Source: WHSW01 sp963842795 (GTDB taxonomy: Bacteria > Actinomycetota > Thermoleophilia > Solirubrobacterales > 70-9). Taken from it: a stretch of 64,000 bases of DNA. Position 1 is the first letter of the stretch. Each line of letters opens with the position of its first letter. The stretch covers positions 1 through 64,000 of the forward strand of contig CAWJHV010000041.1 in the NCBI GenBank assembly GCA_963842795.1, given 5' to 3'. Of this stretch, positions 27,810-36,172 are shown piece after piece. A program made the position numbers and the translations under genes. The notes under the pieces were generated by a model. The model was not told the DNA's origin. It made no database searches and saw only the letters and a list, made by a program, of their open reading frames with translations.

Positions 27810-29913
27810 TCAGGCGTTGTGGCACTCGTTGGCGGTCTGCTTGTCTTCCTTGGCCTGCTGCTTGGCCTGCTTGGCCTTCTTCTTGGCCTTCTTGATCTTC
27901 TTCTTCGCGGCGCCGCTTCTTCTTGAGCTGCTTGACCTTCTGCTTCTTCTGCTTTGCCTTGGCGGCTGACTTGCTCGCCTTCTGGTCGAAGGAGCTGCAG
28001 TCGGGGCCGGCGCCCGGGGGCTCTGAGCCGGTCACCGCCGCGCTGCCCGGATTGGCCGGGTCGGTCTGGACCGGCGGCGGGCCCTGGCAGTCGTCGCCCT
28101 GGCACGGTGGCGGGGGCGGTGGCGGGTTCTGCTCCGCGATCCCGCCGCCCACGCGCGCGTCGTAGAGGTCGACTTCGTCGTCCTGATCGATCCCGACCAG
28201 CTGCTGGCGGGTCAGGAAGAAGACGTCGTCACCGTCGGCGCTTGCGTCCCCGAAGGTCGAGTTGGAGCTGCTGACACCCGTCGAGACCAGGTCGAGCGCG
28301 CCGTCGTCCCACATGTAGACGTCGAACTTGCCGTTCGTGTCGGCGCCCAGCAGCCGCTCGGGCGTGACGAAGAACGCGGTCGAGCCGTCCGCCGACAGGT
28401 TGCGGCGCTCCGAGAACGGCGCGCCGGCCAGGTCCAGGCCACCGCTCGACGGCCCGCGAAGCAGCGCGCTCGCGGTCGCCCCGCCCGGGCGGCACGAGAC
28501 GCACTCGAAGGAGTCGCTCGCGAGGTCGTAGACGTAGAACTCCATGAACCCGTTGTTGGGGTAGCCGAGCTGCTGGTGGATCGAGCCGAACATCAGGTGC
28601 TGCCCGTCGGGCGTGACCCGGGCGAGCTTGTCGGCGTACGAGTTGGCCCAGTTGTTGGCGTCGTTCGGGAAGGTGGTCGACGTGTCCAGATCCGTGATGA
28701 ACGTCGTCGTGCCGCCGTCGCGTACGTAGAGGTTGGGCTGCCCGTCGGTCGCGCCGGGCGCGAGGGCTCCGGTGGCGGCGAAGTAGACGCGGCTACCGCT
28801 GTTGCTGACGCCGAGGACGCCCAGCACGCCGGCGCCGTCCGGATCGCCGACGGTCAGGTCGACGAGCGTCCCGGAGTCGACGTCATACCGGTAGAGGTCG
28901 GGGACGGCCGGCTCCGCCTGGGCGTTGTTGGTCAGCTTCTCGTTGCTGGTGAAGAACGCGAACGAGCCGTCCGGGGTCGCGTACTGATAGAGCTTCTCCT
29001 GGACGCCGTTGGGATCCGGAGTGGTCCGCTGTGACTCGGAGACGTGCTCGGTCGACGTACCGTTGAGGCGCACGTAGACCTCCGGTGGACCGGAGCCGAA
29101 GGTGCTCGACCAGAAGATCCGCGAGCCGTCGTCAGAGACCGCGTTGTACCTGCTCTGGAAGGTGGTGCCGATCGCGCCGCCGTTTGGTTCGGGGGTGCCG
29201 TTGGGGAGCACCGAGACCAGTCGCAACTGGGTCCCGTTGCCGGCGTAGGCGTTGGAGATGCCGTCGGGACCGGTCGGGCCGGCCGTGACGGGAATCGACG
29301 GGGTCGTGGCGAGCTCGAAGGCGACGAGCGAGGCGTCGTCGGAGGCGCCGCCGAAGGTCGGGTTGGCCGGGAAGCCGCCCGGCGGGACCGGCGGCTGGTC
29401 CAACGTGATCAGGTCGAAGGTGCCGTCCGCGTTGGCGCGCCAGACGTTGCTGGTCCCGGGCGTCGGGTCGTCGACGTTGGTGCCCGGCCCGCTGAAGATG
29501 CCGGTGTCGGCGTCCTCGCTGAAGCCCTGGAAGAGGGTGGCGTTGAGGCCGGCAACGGGATCGAGCGGCGGGTTCAGGCTGTTGACCGTCCAGCCCGTCG
29601 GGGTTCGCTGGGAGTAGTACTGGGCCACGATGGGCGCACCGTCGGTGGGGTCGAAGGCGGCGAAAATGGGATACGACGCGGTGTTGCCGTCGAGCGCGGC
29701 CTTGTCGAAGCCGTTCTGGATGTCGTTTCCGTTCTTTTCGACTGGCGAGACCTTCTCGTAGGCGCGGTCGGCCGGCAGGGCCGAGGCCATGGGCACCAGG
29801 GCGACGAGGAGCGCGACGGCGCAGAGCGCCGACAGCGCGACGGCGACCGGCGTTCGCCCGCGGGCGATCGACTCGTCGCGGGGGGCCTCGTGCCGGGGGG
29901 CGCCTACGTTCAT
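27810..29913 (-). CDS. cassette 2 gene a: secreted beta-propeller-like protein (frame break in tail, fused reading into gene b)
   Basis: The most diverged of the three a-proteins. It begins 'MNVGAPRHEAPRDESIARG' with signal segment 'LCAVALLVALVPMASALP' and signature 'DRAYEKVSPVEKNGNDI'. Propeller-like repeats, the Pro/Cys stalk ('NPPPPPPPCQGDDCQGPP') and the Lys-rich tail follow. An extra base near 27912 in the tail, the same as in copy 1, bypasses the normal TGA at 27810 and leaves an open frame through the 62-bp gap into gene 2b, giving an uninterrupted 1510-codon reading to 25381. Whether that fusion is made is unknown; separate proteins, as in copy 3, are more likely. Confidence 0.75.
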
Positions 29914-29977
29914 CTCTCGCTTCCTTCCCTAGGTGTCCGTTTCAGCCTCGGGCGCTCTCGCACCTGGAGCCAGGAGC

Positions 29978-30007
29978 ATCATAAACATTTGCGTCTTTCC
30001 ATGTCAA
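29978..30007 (-). promoter_or_regulatory. sigma70-type promoter of cassette 2
   Basis: TTGACA (30007-30002), an 18-bp spacer and TATGAT (29983-29978), located 65 bases before the start of gene 2a. It has the same architecture as the promoters of cassettes 1 and 3. Confidence 0.8.
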
Positions 30008-30091
30008 GAGAAAGTGATCGATTCCCTGCTGAGAGGGGTTCTCCGCCGTCACGGAGTGAGAGAACGCCCCGTTTGCGAGCAAGACCTGAAG

Positions 30092-30126
30092 GGCGTGCCG
30101 GCGGCGATCCTGGCCACCGGCACGCC
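30092..30126 (-). terminator. hairpin after cassette 3
   Basis: Identical to the element at 24972-25006: GGCGTGCCGG pairs with CCGGCACGCC. It lies 26-60 bases beyond the TAG of gene 3b and about 85 bases upstream of the -35 of cassette 2, so it could insulate neighbouring cassettes. Confidence 0.5.
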
Positions 30127-30151
30127 GGCCCTCCTCAGGACGCAGAGCGCT

Positions 30152-32875
30152 CTAGCGGCTGCCCTTCTTCTTCTTGCCCCCGCACTGCGCCTGCAGCTTG
30201 GGAGTCTGGAAGGAGGTGGCGCCGTTCTGGCCGGTCAGGGTGGCCGTGGTCTTGTACTTCTTGCCGCCCTTCTTGCAGAGCTTCTTGGAGTTCGCCAGAA
30301 GGCCGTCGGCGTTCAGGTCGAGCTTGAAGTCTGAGATCGGGACGTCGGGGACGAGCTCGAAGGTGTTCTGGATCGCCCCGCCGGCATCGGTGTCGATCTT
30401 GCCGACCAGGTCGATCTCCACCTGGCCGTTCAGATCGGCGACCAGGTCGGGGACCGGGTTGTCGGAGGCGCGCAGATAGACCGGGCCCGAGAGCGGCTCG
30501 TTAAGCAGCGGCGTGATCGCCGTCGCCTGTCCGTAGACCGAGCCCGCCGGGCACTGGTTGGCCGCGTACTGCTCGCGGGTGCAGATCGTCTGGATGTTGT
30601 CCTGGTCGAGCAGCAGGACCTTCGGCAGGCGCAGGACGACCGAGTCGATGTTGGCGTCGCCGGGGTTGGCGAGCACCTGGGCCTCGAAGGCCGGGTTGGC
30701 AGAGCGCTTGGTCGCCGCCTTGCCGCCGAGGATCGTGGTCTTCATCTGGGGCGCGAAGCCCAGCGCCCCGCAGCCCGCCATCTGGAAGTGCTGGCTCAGT
30801 GCCGCGGTGGCGCCCGAGGAGCCGGCGACCGACGCCGTGACCTGCTTGGCCGCGCACGAGGTCGGGCTGGTCATAAAGCCCGCCCGGTCGATCGACAGGG
30901 CGATCTGCTTGAGGCGCAGCGGGATCCCGGAGAGGATCTGGGGGATCGGGTCGCTGACCACCCGCAGGTGGGCGTCGAGCGGGTCGACGAAGACCGCCGC
31001 GCGCACGACCACGGTGCCGAGGTCGAAGATCCCGGCCTGGGCGGGGACGACGATCGACAGCGACAGCGGGGCGCCCGCGTAGGGGCCGGCGATGTAGACC
31101 GAGCCGCCGCTGATCTGGAACGGGTTGGTGCCGGCGCCGACCTTGGCCGAGACCGAGCCGACCCGCGAGTCCGCGCCGCAGGTGCCGGTGGCCGCCTGGG
31201 CCTCGGCGCACTGCGGGGCCGAGGCCAACACGGCCGAGACGCCCTCGGGCAGGGTGGCGTCGATCGCCGAGATCTCCTGGCTGCCGTCGGGACGGCTGAC
31301 CGCGAGGTTGAAGGGGCTCGAGGAGCCCGCGGCGGGGTTGGTCATGCCGCTGTCGAGGCTCGGCGTGAACGGGCGCGCCGCCGGGCTGGCCGCGCAGGCC
31401 GACCCGTTCGGGCCCGAGCTGATCGCAAACGAATCCGTGAGGTTGGTGGGCGTATTCGGGCGCGACCACGAGGAGAGCGCCGCGGTCGCGGTCTTGGTCC
31501 CGCAGGTCTGCGGGGTGGCGACCACCGCCCTCTGACCGCCGAAGAAGTCGAGGCTAAAGCGGCTGAACGGCAGCTGCGGGGCGTTGTCGATCGTCGTCGT
31601 CACCCGCCCGGTCTGCGGATCGGTCTCGATCTCGCCGGCGAGCTTGACCCGCACCCCGCCGCCCTCGGCGACCAAATAGATCGCGATCAGGTCGCCGAAC
31701 GGGTTCGCGTTCGGGGTCGCGACGTAGATCGAGCCCTGCAGCGGATCGGGCTGCAGCGGGCTCGCGATCTCGACCGAGCCGACCTTCGAGGAGGCCGGGC
31801 ACGAGACCGGGTTGGTGTTGGCGAGCCCGAACTGGCCCTGGGTGCAGCCGGCGAGCCCGTCGGCCGCCGCCGGGTTGATCGTCGCGCCCTCGGGCAGCGT
31901 GACCTCGGCCGTCTTTAGGTTCGACTCGGCGACGCCGGTCGGGTTCTGGGGCTGGGGCACGTTGACGTCGACCGAGATCGCGGTCGGGCTGTCAGAGCTG
32001 GTCGCCGAGGACTGCACGTCGACCGTGGGATCGAAGGGCACGTCCTCGCAGCCGTCGGCGCCCACCGGGGTGGTCGAGTTGCGCTGCTCGAAGGCGCCGT
32101 TCTGCCACGAGTTGGCGCGCAGGCGGGTGGTCACCGGGCCGGTGCAGGAGGTCGGGTTGGTAAGGAAGGGCAACACCGGGGCCTGGGTCGGGCAGAGGTC
32201 GGGGGGGTCGCCGGGGTTGGTGGGCGTCTGCAGGCACGCCCCGCGCTCGTCGTCGTGGGCGGGGTCGGCGGGCACGCCCCAGAAGGTCAGCTCGGTGCCG
32301 GTCAGGGGCAGCGCCTGGGAGTTGTTGGGGATGGTCACGGTAAGCCCGCCGTCGGGGCGCACCGACGCGTTGATGTAGACGGGCGGGATCAGGGCGATGA
32401 AGCCGAACTGCGCCGGGGTGCCGGCGGCCGGGACCAGGTTGTAGACGGGAGCGGTCACGTTGATGCCGACGCCGGTCTTGAGCGTCGTGACCCCGACCTG
32501 GGTGTTGATGGGGCAGGCCCCGCCGAAGCCGCCGTTGAGCTGCGCGCGGGTGCACTGGGGGACGTTCTGGGGGTTGCCGACCAGGCCCGCGGGCAGGTCG
32601 ACCTGGATCGTGCGCACGCTCTCGTCCGGAATGACGAACGGGTTCGCGGGGTCGCCGGGGTTGGGCACCTCGTGGGTTTGGAAGTTGATGTCGGTAAAGG
32701 CCTCGAACGGGTGGCCGCCGGCCTGGGTGAACGGGTCGCCGTTTTGGTCGCGAACCTCGGCGGTGAAGTTCTGCAGCAGGGCGCCGTTGGCAAACGAGGG
32801 CAGGGCGAACAGGGCCACGAAGGCAACGCAGAGCAGTCCCGTGATCCGCCTCGTCTTGGGTGAGCGCTTGCGCAT
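30152..32875 (-). CDS. cassette 3 gene b: secreted four-module Cys-repeat protein
   Basis: Intact, about 907 aa. The start at 32875 ('MRKRSPKTRRITGLLC') follows the conserved GGAGG; the signal peptide differs from copies 1 and 2 but ends in the same 'ALPSFA.GALLQNFTAEV'. Modules 1-2 and the region just before module 3 are unique ('TAALSSWSRPNTPTNLTDSF'), while modules 3-4 are identical to the other copies. Each module contributes paired Cys. No membrane anchor is seen, so the protein is released or held non-covalently. Confidence 0.82.
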   Translation of the reverse strand: MRKRSPKTRRITGLLCVAFVALFALPSFANGALLQNFTAEVRDQNGDPFTQAGGHPFEAFTDINFQTHEVPNPGDPANPFVIPDESVRTIQVDLPAGLVGNPQNVPQCTRAQLNGGFGGACPINTQVGVTTLKTGVGINVTAPVYNLVPAAGTPAQFGFIALIPPVYINASVRPDGGLTVTIPNNSQALPLTGTELTFWGVPADPAHDDERGACLQTPTNPGDPPDLCPTQAPVLPFLTNPTSCTGPVTTRLRANSWQNGAFEQRNSTTPVGADGCEDVPFDPTVDVQSSATSSDSPTAISVDVNVPQPQNPTGVAESNLKTAEVTLPEGATINPAAADGLAGCTQGQFGLANTNPVSCPASSKVGSVEIASPLQPDPLQGSIYVATPNANPFGDLIAIYLVAEGGGVRVKLAGEIETDPQTGRVTTTIDNAPQLPFSRFSLDFFGGQRAVVATPQTCGTKTATAALSSWSRPNTPTNLTDSFAISSGPNGSACAASPAARPFTPSLDSGMTNPAAGSSSPFNLAVSRPDGSQEISAIDATLPEGVSAVLASAPQCAEAQAATGTCGADSRVGSVSAKVGAGTNPFQISGGSVYIAGPYAGAPLSLSIVVPAQAGIFDLGTVVVRAAVFVDPLDAHLRVVSDPIPQILSGIPLRLKQIALSIDRAGFMTSPTSCAAKQVTASVAGSSGATAALSQHFQMAGCGALGFAPQMKTTILGGKAATKRSANPAFEAQVLANPGDANIDSVVLRLPKVLLLDQDNIQTICTREQYAANQCPAGSVYGQATAITPLLNEPLSGPVYLRASDNPVPDLVADLNGQVEIDLVGKIDTDAGGAIQNTFELVPDVPISDFKLDLNADGLLANSKKLCKKGGKKYKTTATLTGQNGATSFQTPKLQAQCGGKKKKGSR
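30155..31340. repeat. 1186-bp identical block, copy 3
   Basis: The third copy of the module 3-4 block. Its upstream limit is sharp: after GCGGCGGGGTTG the sequence becomes GTCATGCCG instead of ACGACCCCC. The spacing between the three blocks is about 5118 and 5120 bp, which gives the cassette period. Confidence 0.85.
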
Positions 32876-32937
32876 CGTTGCCTCCGTGTTGATCTCGTCT
32901 GGGTGGGCCGTCATCGGTGTGGTCTTGGCGGCGTCCA

Positions 32938-35043
32938 TCAGGCGTTGTGGCACTCGTTGGCGGTCTGCTTGTCTTCCTTGGCCTGCTGCTTGGCCTGCTT
33001 GGCCTTCTTCTTGGCCTTCTTGATCTTCTTCTTCGCAGCGCCCTTCTTCTTGAGCTGCTTGACCTTCTGCTTCTTTTGCTTTGCCTTGGCGGCTGACTTG
33101 CTCGCCTTCTGGTCGAAGGAGCTGCAGTCGGGGCCGGCGCCCGGGGGCTCTGAGCCGGTGACGTTCGCCGTGCCGCTGTTGGGCGGCCCGGTCTGCGGGC
33201 TCGGCGGCGGCTTGCAGGTATCGCCCGTGCACGGCGGCGGGGGCGGGGGCGGGTTCTGGCTCGCAAGCCCGCCGCCGACCCGCGCGTCATAGAGGTCGAC
33301 CTGGTCGTCGGTGTCGACGCCCACCAGCCGCTCGCGGGTCAGGAAGAAGGCGTCGTCGCCGTCGGCGCTGGCGTCGACGAAGGCCGACACGCCGGCGCTT
33401 TGCCCCGTCGAGACCAGTTCCAGGTCGCCGTCGATCCACATGTAGGCGTCGTAGGTGCCGTTCGTGTCGGAGTTCAGCAGCCGCTCGGGGCTGCCGAAGA
33501 ACGCGGTGCCGTCGCTGGTGAGGTTGCGCCGCTCGTAGAGGTTGAGCCCGCTGAGGGCGAGGCCGCCGACCTGCGGCTGGCCGAGCACCGCGTCGTTGGT
33601 GGCCGGGTCTCCGCTGGGATCGCAGGAGATGCAGCTGAACGAGTCGCTCGCCAGGTCGTAGACGTAGAACTGCACGAAGCCGGCGTTGTCGTAGCCGAGC
33701 TGCGGGCTGCGGGTGCCGAACAGCAACTGCGCGCCGCTCGCGTTCACGTGGCCGAACTTCGCGCCGCCCTGGGTGGACCAGTTCTCGGACTCGAATGGGT
33801 TCAGAGTGGCGATGAAGCTCGTCTGCCCGCCGTCGCGCACGTAGAGGTTCGTGCCGCCGTCGGTGGCCCCGGGCGCGAGCGCGCCGGTGGCGCCGAAGTA
33901 GACCCGGCCGCCGTTGTCGCTGACCCCGATCACGCCCAGCAGCCCGGCGCCGTCGGGATCGCCGGTGGTCAGGTCGACGAGCTCGCCGGTCGCGAACTCA
34001 TAGCGGTAGAGGTCCGGGGCGCTGGGCTCCGCCTGGGAGTTGTTGGTCAGCTTCTCGCCGCTGGAGAAGTAGACGAAGTCGCCGTCCGGGGTGGCGAACT
34101 GGTAGGTCTTGGGCTGGACCCCGTTCGGGTCGGGGTTGGTGCGCTGGCTGGCCGACGCCCGCCGGGTGGCGGTCCCGTTGACGCGCACATAGACCTCGGG
34201 CTGGACGACGCCCGAGTTGCTGGTCCAGAAGATCCGCGAGCCGTTGTTCGAGACGGCGTTGTAACCGGGGCTGAAGCTCGACTGGCCGATCACGCCGCCC
34301 TGCGGCGCCGCGTCGCCGTTCGGCAGCACCGAGACCAGCCGCAGGTCGTCGCCGTTGCTCGAGTACGCGTTGTCGACCGCGTCGATTCCGGTGGGGCCGG
34401 TGGTCACCTGCAGGGCGGGGGTGCTGTTGAAGGTGAAGGTGCTGATCCCGAGGTCGTCCGAGCTCCCGGACGAGTTGGGGGAGGTAGCGAACCCACCGGG
34501 TGTCACGGGCGGCTGGCCCCTGGTCAGCAGCTCCATGCTGCTGTCGGGCTCGCGCCGGTAGAGATTCGAGGTCCCCGGCGTCGCCCCGTCGAAGCCCGGG
34601 TCGCCGTTCAGGTAGCCGACGATCGCGCTCGAGGTGTCAAGGGAGTAGTCCTGGAAGAGCGAGGTGGCGAGTCCGGGCGTCGGGATCTGCGCCGTGCCCA
34701 CCGACTCGGTCGCCCAGTCGGTCGCCGTGCGCACGGAGCGGAAGGAGGTCACGAGGCCGGCTCCCTCGCTGTCGCCGAAGGCGCCGAAGGAGATGTACGC
34801 GGCCGAGTTGCCGTCGATGCCGGCCATGTCGAGGCCGTTGAGGATGTCCTGGCCGTCCTTGTCGGCGGGCGAGACCTTCTCGTAGCCGCGGCCGGCGGGC
34901 AGGGCCTGGGCCAGCGGCGCCAAGGCGAGCAGGGCGACGACGCCCGCGAGCAGCGACAGGGCGGCAACGAGCGTGCGCGGAGCCCGCCCCGCAACGCCGG
35001 CCGCGTCGAATGCCCGCACAGTGCTCCGGACGTCTGCACTCAT
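32938..35043 (-). CDS. cassette 3 gene a: secreted beta-propeller-like protein with Lys/Ala tail (intact)
   Basis: The reference copy, 701 aa. Signal segment 'LLAGVVALLALAPLAQALP', signature 'GRGYEKVSPADKDGQDIL', blades such as 'VSNNGSRIFWTSN', 'TPDGDFVYFSSGEKLTN' and 'VSDNGGRVYFGATGALAPGA', then 'YVYDLASDSFSCISCDP'. The stalk is 'NPPPPPPPCTGDTCKPPPSP', and the last about 55 residues are mostly Lys, Ala and Gln, ending 'ANECHNA'. Without a sortase motif or membrane helix, the cationic tail may bind cell-wall polymers or nucleic acid (inference). Confidence 0.85.
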   Translation of the reverse strand: MSADVRSTVRAFDAAGVAGRAPRTLVAALSLLAGVVALLALAPLAQALPAGRGYEKVSPADKDGQDILNGLDMAGIDGNSAAYISFGAFGDSEGAGLVTSFRSVRTATDWATESVGTAQIPTPGLATSLFQDYSLDTSSAIVGYLNGDPGFDGATPGTSNLYRREPDSSMELLTRGQPPVTPGGFATSPNSSGSSDDLGISTFTFNSTPALQVTTGPTGIDAVDNAYSSNGDDLRLVSVLPNGDAAPQGGVIGQSSFSPGYNAVSNNGSRIFWTSNSGVVQPEVYVRVNGTATRRASASQRTNPDPNGVQPKTYQFATPDGDFVYFSSGEKLTNNSQAEPSAPDLYRYEFATGELVDLTTGDPDGAGLLGVIGVSDNGGRVYFGATGALAPGATDGGTNLYVRDGGQTSFIATLNPFESENWSTQGGAKFGHVNASGAQLLFGTRSPQLGYDNAGFVQFYVYDLASDSFSCISCDPSGDPATNDAVLGQPQVGGLALSGLNLYERRNLTSDGTAFFGSPERLLNSDTNGTYDAYMWIDGDLELVSTGQSAGVSAFVDASADGDDAFFLTRERLVGVDTDDQVDLYDARVGGGLASQNPPPPPPPCTGDTCKPPPSPQTGPPNSGTANVTGSEPPGAGPDCSSFDQKASKSAAKAKQKKQKVKQLKKKGAAKKKIKKAKKKAKQAKQQAKEDKQTANECHNA

Positions 35044-35099
35044 CTGTTGGCTCCCTTTCGCTCTGTATCGCCCGACCCTCGCCGGAGCGCGCGAGGGCG

Positions 35100-35129
35100 A
35101 TCATAAACAGATACGTCTCTGCGTGTCAA
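35100..35129 (-). promoter_or_regulatory. sigma70-type promoter of cassette 3
   Basis: TTGACA (35129-35124), an 18-bp spacer and TATGAT (35105-35100), 57 bases before gene 3a. The spacer keeps the GAGACG element. The rest of the gap to 35340 carries the divergent promoter, including TGTGTTTATCGGTATGCT at about 35250. Confidence 0.8.
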
Positions 35130-35339
35130 GCCCCGGCGCGCAGGGTCCCATGTACAAGCGGCTCGAGGCTGCAAACGGCCAGAAATCAAGCCGTTCGCCG
35201 GGCGTGCGCCGGGGTGTGAAAGGGGAGACGACCACAACTCCGGGGGAAAGCCTGTGTTTATCGGTATGCTGGGCCCGCGTCCGCCACTGGCGGCTGGTCG
35301 CGCCCGGCGGCCGGAAGTCGAACGACTGGAGAGAGAATC

Positions 35340-36110
35340 GTGATCAGAAAGCGCCTGACCTGGATCCTGGTTGCCTGCGCCGGCCTCGCGGCGGTCGTCA
35401 CCGGAGCCGCGAACGGAGAGATCGTCCGGCTCGGCAACATCGAGCTCGAGGTCGACGGGAGCTTCAAGCCGACCAAGCTGCCGAAGAACGAACTGGCGCC
35501 GATCACGCTCTCGGTCTCAGCCGACGTCCGCACGCTCGACAACACCCAGCCGCCCATCCTCCAGCAGCTGCTGCTCGAGTTCGACAAGAACGGCACCGTG
35601 TACACCAAGGGCCTGCCGACGTGCAAGACCTCGCAGCTCGAGAACACCCTCACCAACCAGGCGAAGAGGAAGTGCAAGGACGCGCTGGTCGGCAAGGGGA
35701 GCGCCAAGGCCCGGATCGAGTTCCCGACCCAGGCTCCGTTCGACGCCCCGGGTCCGCTGCTCGCGTTCAACGGCGAGCCCAAGGGCGGCAAGCCGGTGAT
35801 CATCTTCCACGTCTTCGCCCACGTCCCCGCGCCGACCACGTTCGTGGTCCCGTCGACGATCAGCAACGCCAGCGGCGCCTTCGGCAAGAAGGTGCTGGCG
35901 AAGATCCCGCCGATCGCGGGCGGCAACGGGGCGCTGACCCACTTCGACGTCAAGATCCACCGGACCTGGAAGTACAAGGGCGAGAAGCGCAGCTACGTCG
36001 TCGCCAAGTGCGCGAGCGGCCACTTCGTCGCCCAGGGCACGTTCAAGTTCGACGACGGCTCGAACGTCACCGGCAGCGTCGTGCGCGACTGCAAGGGCAA
36101 GGGCAAGTAG
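35340..36110 (+). CDS. secreted single-module protein related to cassette gene b
   Basis: A GTG start with GGAGAGAG upstream; signal peptide ('LTWILVACAGLAAVVTGAANG'), 256 aa, ending in Lys/Gly. The body follows the order of a gene b module: 'LPTCKTSQLENT' (first Cys and Gln), a second Cys before 'DALVGKGSAKARIEFP', then 'GPLLAFNG', 'LTHFDVKIHRTWKYKG', and late Cys in 'VVAKCASGHF' and 'VVRDCKGKGK'. It is transcribed divergently from the three cassettes and is intact. Probably an extracellular member of the same system. Function unknown. Confidence 0.7.
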   Translation: MIRKRLTWILVACAGLAAVVTGAANGEIVRLGNIELEVDGSFKPTKLPKNELAPITLSVSADVRTLDNTQPPILQQLLLEFDKNGTVYTKGLPTCKTSQLENTLTNQAKRKCKDALVGKGSAKARIEFPTQAPFDAPGPLLAFNGEPKGGKPVIIFHVFAHVPAPTTFVVPSTISNASGAFGKKVLAKIPPIAGGNGALTHFDVKIHRTWKYKGEKRSYVVAKCASGHFVAQGTFKFDDGSNVTGSVVRDCKGKGK

Positions 36111-36121
36111 GCGACGCCGGA

Positions 36122-36147
36122 CGCCCTCCCCGAGAATGGGGAGGGCG
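36122..36147. terminator. strong bidirectional hairpin terminator
   Basis: CGCCCTCCCC-GAGAAT-GGGGAGGGCG is a perfect 10-bp stem with a 6-base loop between two convergent genes (ends at 36110 and 36173). It can serve both directions. Confidence 0.75.
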
Positions 36148-36172
36148 CCGTTCGCGGGCCCGCTGGGGCGCG

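Noticed and set aside
19917..31340. Insertion sequences or transposon ends around the identical blocks
   Set aside because: No transposase, no terminal inverted repeats and no target-site duplications are visible; the blocks are coding and end at a protein module border.
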